Position numbers and translations under genes: made by a program
Part shown: positions 6,113 to 8,320 of the stretch, one piece after another
How the letters are laid out: each line of letters opens with the position of its first letter
Position numbering within the stretch: the stretch's first letter is position 1
Assembly: GCA_027031145.1 (NCBI GenBank)
Contig: JALVEG010000487.1
Coordinates: forward strand, 1 to 8,320
Length of the DNA stretch: 8,320 nucleotides
Direction of reading: 5' to 3'
Source: Saprospiraceae bacterium
GTDB lineage: Bacteria > Bacteroidota > Bacteroidia > Chitinophagales > Saprospiraceae
Notes under the pieces: generated by a model
Told to the model about the DNA's origin: nothing
The model's database searches: none
Seen by the model: only the letters and a program-made list of their open reading frames with translations

Positions 6113-8320
6113 TTATTTCACCTTCAAAAATATTTTCCTTTCAGGAATACGGTTTCCTGTTTCCAATAAAACATTGTAATATCCTGTACGGTAATCACTA
6201 AAATCTACATCAATTCTATTTGTCCCTATATTTGAAATCAGATCTATTTCTTTTATTTTTTCTCCTTTGATATTTGAAATAATAATTTTCACATCCATAC
6301 TTTCCATAGTATTAAAAGAAAGTTGAAGAATGTCTGAGACCGGATTGGGATAAGTAATCAAATTAATCTGACTTTGGGGTAAAATACCAATATCTATTTT
6401 ATTATTGAATTGACCTGACAATATTTGGAATAAAGATGTCGTTGCATCTCCGAATTCATTGGTAATATCCGAATCTGATTTTTCATCTCCTTGCCTGGAA
6501 GCCGTAAAAGACCCGGCGGTATAACCTAAGACTTTTAAATAGTATTTTCCCGGTATCAATGATTTTGATCTGTAATGACCAAATTCATCACTGATCATTG
6601 TCCCCATATTATTACCATTTTCATCAAAAATCGAAATAAATATAAATTTCAATCCTTTTTCACCGGGTTCCTGTATTCCGTTTTCATTATCATCTAACCA
6701 TACAAAATCTCCAACCTCACCCAAACGAAATGCTCCCGCATCTACATCATGTTTCCGTTCATTTACTCCAAGATGAAAATACCCTGATGTATTATACCCG
6801 TTTCCATCATTAATGTCACTATCCATATCATCATTATTCCGCACATCAGGTCTGGTCAGGTAATAAGACCCCGGTATATTTACTTTAATATAATATTCCC
6901 CTGAACTTAAATTATCAAAAAGATAATAACCGTCCAACCCTGTCTCATCATCTTTTCGGGTCAAAACCGAACCAATTATTCCCTTTCCTTTTTTATACAA
7001 TCGAACCAATACTCCGTTAATTCCCGGCTCACCGTCATCCTGTATTCCATTTCCATTCAGATCTTCCCACACCCTGTCACCAACTGCACTGTGATTATCT
7101 AAAACGAATCCTGCATTAATATTTTTTAATTTTGTCACTTCATTAATAATTATCGTGTCAGTAGTTCCAAAATCAATTTTTGAAATGACATCACTATTCA
7201 AACTGTCATTATCTCCTACACCGGATTGAGTAAACAAATAGCCTATCTGATTGATAAATTGTATATAATATTTACCTTCAGGAATATTGTAAAAGCTATA
7301 ATAACCATCCTTTCCTGTTTTCGTATTTGTCGAAGTAAATTTTTTATATTTCAATTCACCGTTTATTTTATACAATCTAACCTCAACTTCATTAATTCCT
7401 TTTTCTTCTGTATCCATCAATCCGTTCTTGTCCTTATCAAGCCACACCCTGCCACTTATTTCACTCATATCATCCTTGATAAATCCTGCATAAATATACT
7501 GTTTTTTTTCTCCGGGTAGCAAAGTGAAAACATCCGTACTCCCCACGCCATTTGCTTCCGTTATATCCGAATCAATATCAGAATTATTAGTTTTATACGG
7601 TTCAGTAGCTCTATAACTCTCCGGTATTTCAAATACAATATAATAAGAACCTGCATTTAACTCATTAAATTCATAATATCCATGTTCATTATTTTTCGCA
7701 TTGGATATTGTCGAATCAACAACATCTCCTTGATGCTCATATATATATACTTTGATACTATCTATACCGGATTCATTATCATTGAATATACCATCTTTAT
7801 TATCATCAAACCAAACCCTGCCTGCTGCAATTGATTTTTTTCTTCTGATTCCGGCATCTATATCAGTTCTATGACCATTAGCCGCAACATAAATCATATC
7901 CGTAGTATTGTACCCAAACTTATTTGTCACATCACAATCCAACTCCCTGTCATTTCCGATATTCGCCGGAGTCGATTCATAACGGTAAGGTAATAAAAAT
8001 CTTAAATAATAATCTCCCGGTTCAACATCAAATTGATAATAACCGGATTGAGCATCCCGTTCTTCCGTTACGGTTTGTTGCAATTCCGCACCGTATTTAT
8101 CGTACAAAATAACCTTAATATCATCCACGCCGGATTCATTGGCATCTTGCAATCCGTTATTATTTTCATCCAACCATACCCTGTCACCTATTGACCCTTT
8201 TTTCTTAACAAATCCAAAATCCATATCCACTATCCTTTGCCCCGCTTGTACAGTAAATATATCAGTGGAATTAATGCCGTTATTGCCGGTAATATCACTT
8301 ATAGCTCCGGGATTGGACTC
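6113..8320 (-). CDS. SdrD B-repeat surface protein with type IX secretion sorting domain (C-terminal part)
   Basis: The frame is open from the right edge, so 735 residues of a longer protein are visible and the N-terminus is missing. A GTG at 8230 is an internal Val codon, not a start: the 30 residues before it (SDITGNNGINSTDIFTV ...) are the end of one more repeat. There follow five SdrD B-like (Cna B-type) modules of about 113-120 residues, each opening with a W-x-D-x-N-x-N-G-(I/L)-x-x-x-x-E-x-G loop (Trp at visible residues 49, 170, 293, 418, 541) and most closing with SDI/SDV ... TTD ... DIDAGF. The Asp/Asn loops resemble the calcium-binding loops of staphylococcal SdrD. Residues about 647-735 form a type IX sorting domain (YPNPVSDILQL at 657-667, then G-Y-Y-N-V-L-L-E-T-G and a basic end). 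The protein is predicted to be exported through the outer membrane and attached to or released from the surface; its partner is unknown. Confidence 0.92.
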   Translation of the reverse strand, partial: ESNPGAISDITGNNGINSTDIFTVQAGQRIVDMDFGFVKKKGSIGDRVWLDENNNGLQDANESGVDDIKVILYDKYGAELQQTVTEERDAQSGYYQFDVEPGDYYLRFLLPYRYESTPANIGNDRELDCDVTNKFGYNTTDMIYVAANGHRTDIDAGIRRKKSIAAGRVWFDDNKDGIFNDNESGIDSIKVYIYEHQGDVVDSTISNAKNNEHGYYEFNELNAGSYYIVFEIPESYRATEPYKTNNSDIDSDITEANGVGSTDVFTLLPGEKKQYIYAGFIKDDMSEISGRVWLDKDKNGLMDTEEKGINEVEVRLYKINGELKYKKFTSTNTKTGKDGYYSFYNIPEGKYYIQFINQIGYLFTQSGVGDNDSLNSDVISKIDFGTTDTIIINEVTKLKNINAGFVLDNHSAVGDRVWEDLNGNGIQDDGEPGINGVLVRLYKKGKGIIGSVLTRKDDETGLDGYYLFDNLSSGEYYIKVNIPGSYYLTRPDVRNNDDMDSDINDGNGYNTSGYFHLGVNERKHDVDAGAFRLGEVGDFVWLDDNENGIQEPGEKGLKFIFISIFDENGNNMGTMISDEFGHYRSKSLIPGKYYLKVLGYTAGSFTASRQGDEKSDSDITNEFGDATTSLFQILSGQFNNKIDIGILPQSQINLITYPNPVSDILQLSFNTMESMDVKIIISNIKGEKIKEIDLISNIGTNRIDVDFSDYRTGYYNVLLETGNRIPERKIFLKVK
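6383..8320 (-). repeat. Tandem SdrD B-like domain array (five full plus one partial)
   Basis: Approximate modules from N to C: partial 8320-8210, then 8197-7847, 7834-7481, 7465-7106, 7090-6731 and 6721-6383. Trp-to-Trp spacing is 121, 123, 125 and 123 residues. The copies are strongly diverged in protein sequence and no long identical DNA stretches are seen, so they are old duplications. The last module is the most diverged, having a shorter body and an EPGEKG loop. Confidence 0.85.

Noticed and set aside
8228..8230. GTG as the start of the SdrD-repeat protein
   Set aside because: The frame stays open upstream to the window edge and the upstream 30 residues match the end of a B repeat, so this is an internal valine.
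1..8320. tRNA, rRNA, CRISPR, insertion sequence or transposase
   Set aside because: No cloverleaf-like sequence, regular repeat-spacer array, terminal inverted repeats or transposase-like protein was seen.

Overview
The window looks like a chromosomal segment of a low-GC Bacteroidota (or closely related Ignavibacteria/Kapabacteria-type) bacterium. Evidence: a C-terminal type IX secretion sorting domain (YPNPVSD ... KIFLKVK), a TPR/HisKA_2 sensor kinase paired with a LuxR-type regulator, -7 promoter elements of the Bacteroidota form TAnnTTTG, and start codons preceded by A/T-rich leaders without a Shine-Dalgarno sequence.

Layout. (1) Bases 1-1281, minus strand: the first 427 codons of a secreted beta-helix-type surface protein that runs off the left edge. 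(2) 1368-1988, minus: a REC-LuxR response regulator. (3) 2066-4051, minus: a TPR-containing HisKA_2 sensor histidine kinase. (4) 4052-4644: a 593-bp intergenic region holding a probable kinase promoter with operator, a 20-bp palindrome, a 22-bp AT palindrome, a four-unit CTTTGCG repeat and the fumarase promoter. (5) 4645-6039, plus: class II fumarase (fumC). (6) 6063-6096: a strong bidirectional terminator. (7) 6113-8320, minus: the C-terminal 735 residues of a large SdrD B-repeat surface protein with a type IX sorting domain, running off the right edge.

How it fits together. Kinase, regulator and beta-helix protein are transcribed in that order, leftwards. The most interesting signal is a 19-bp dyad-like motif (16/19 identical) found twice: once between the regulator and the beta-helix gene (1346-1364), once upstream of the kinase (4257-4275). 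In both places a -7-like hexamer-plus element (CAAAGATA / CAAAGATG on the + strand) begins exactly 23 bp away in the direction of transcription, and neither promoter has a recognisable -33 TTTG. The simple model is that the LuxR-type regulator binds this motif, activating its own kinase-regulator operon and the adjacent surface-protein gene. This is inference from sequence, not shown. Fumarase appears to be an unrelated monocistronic housekeeping gene between two surface-protein loci.
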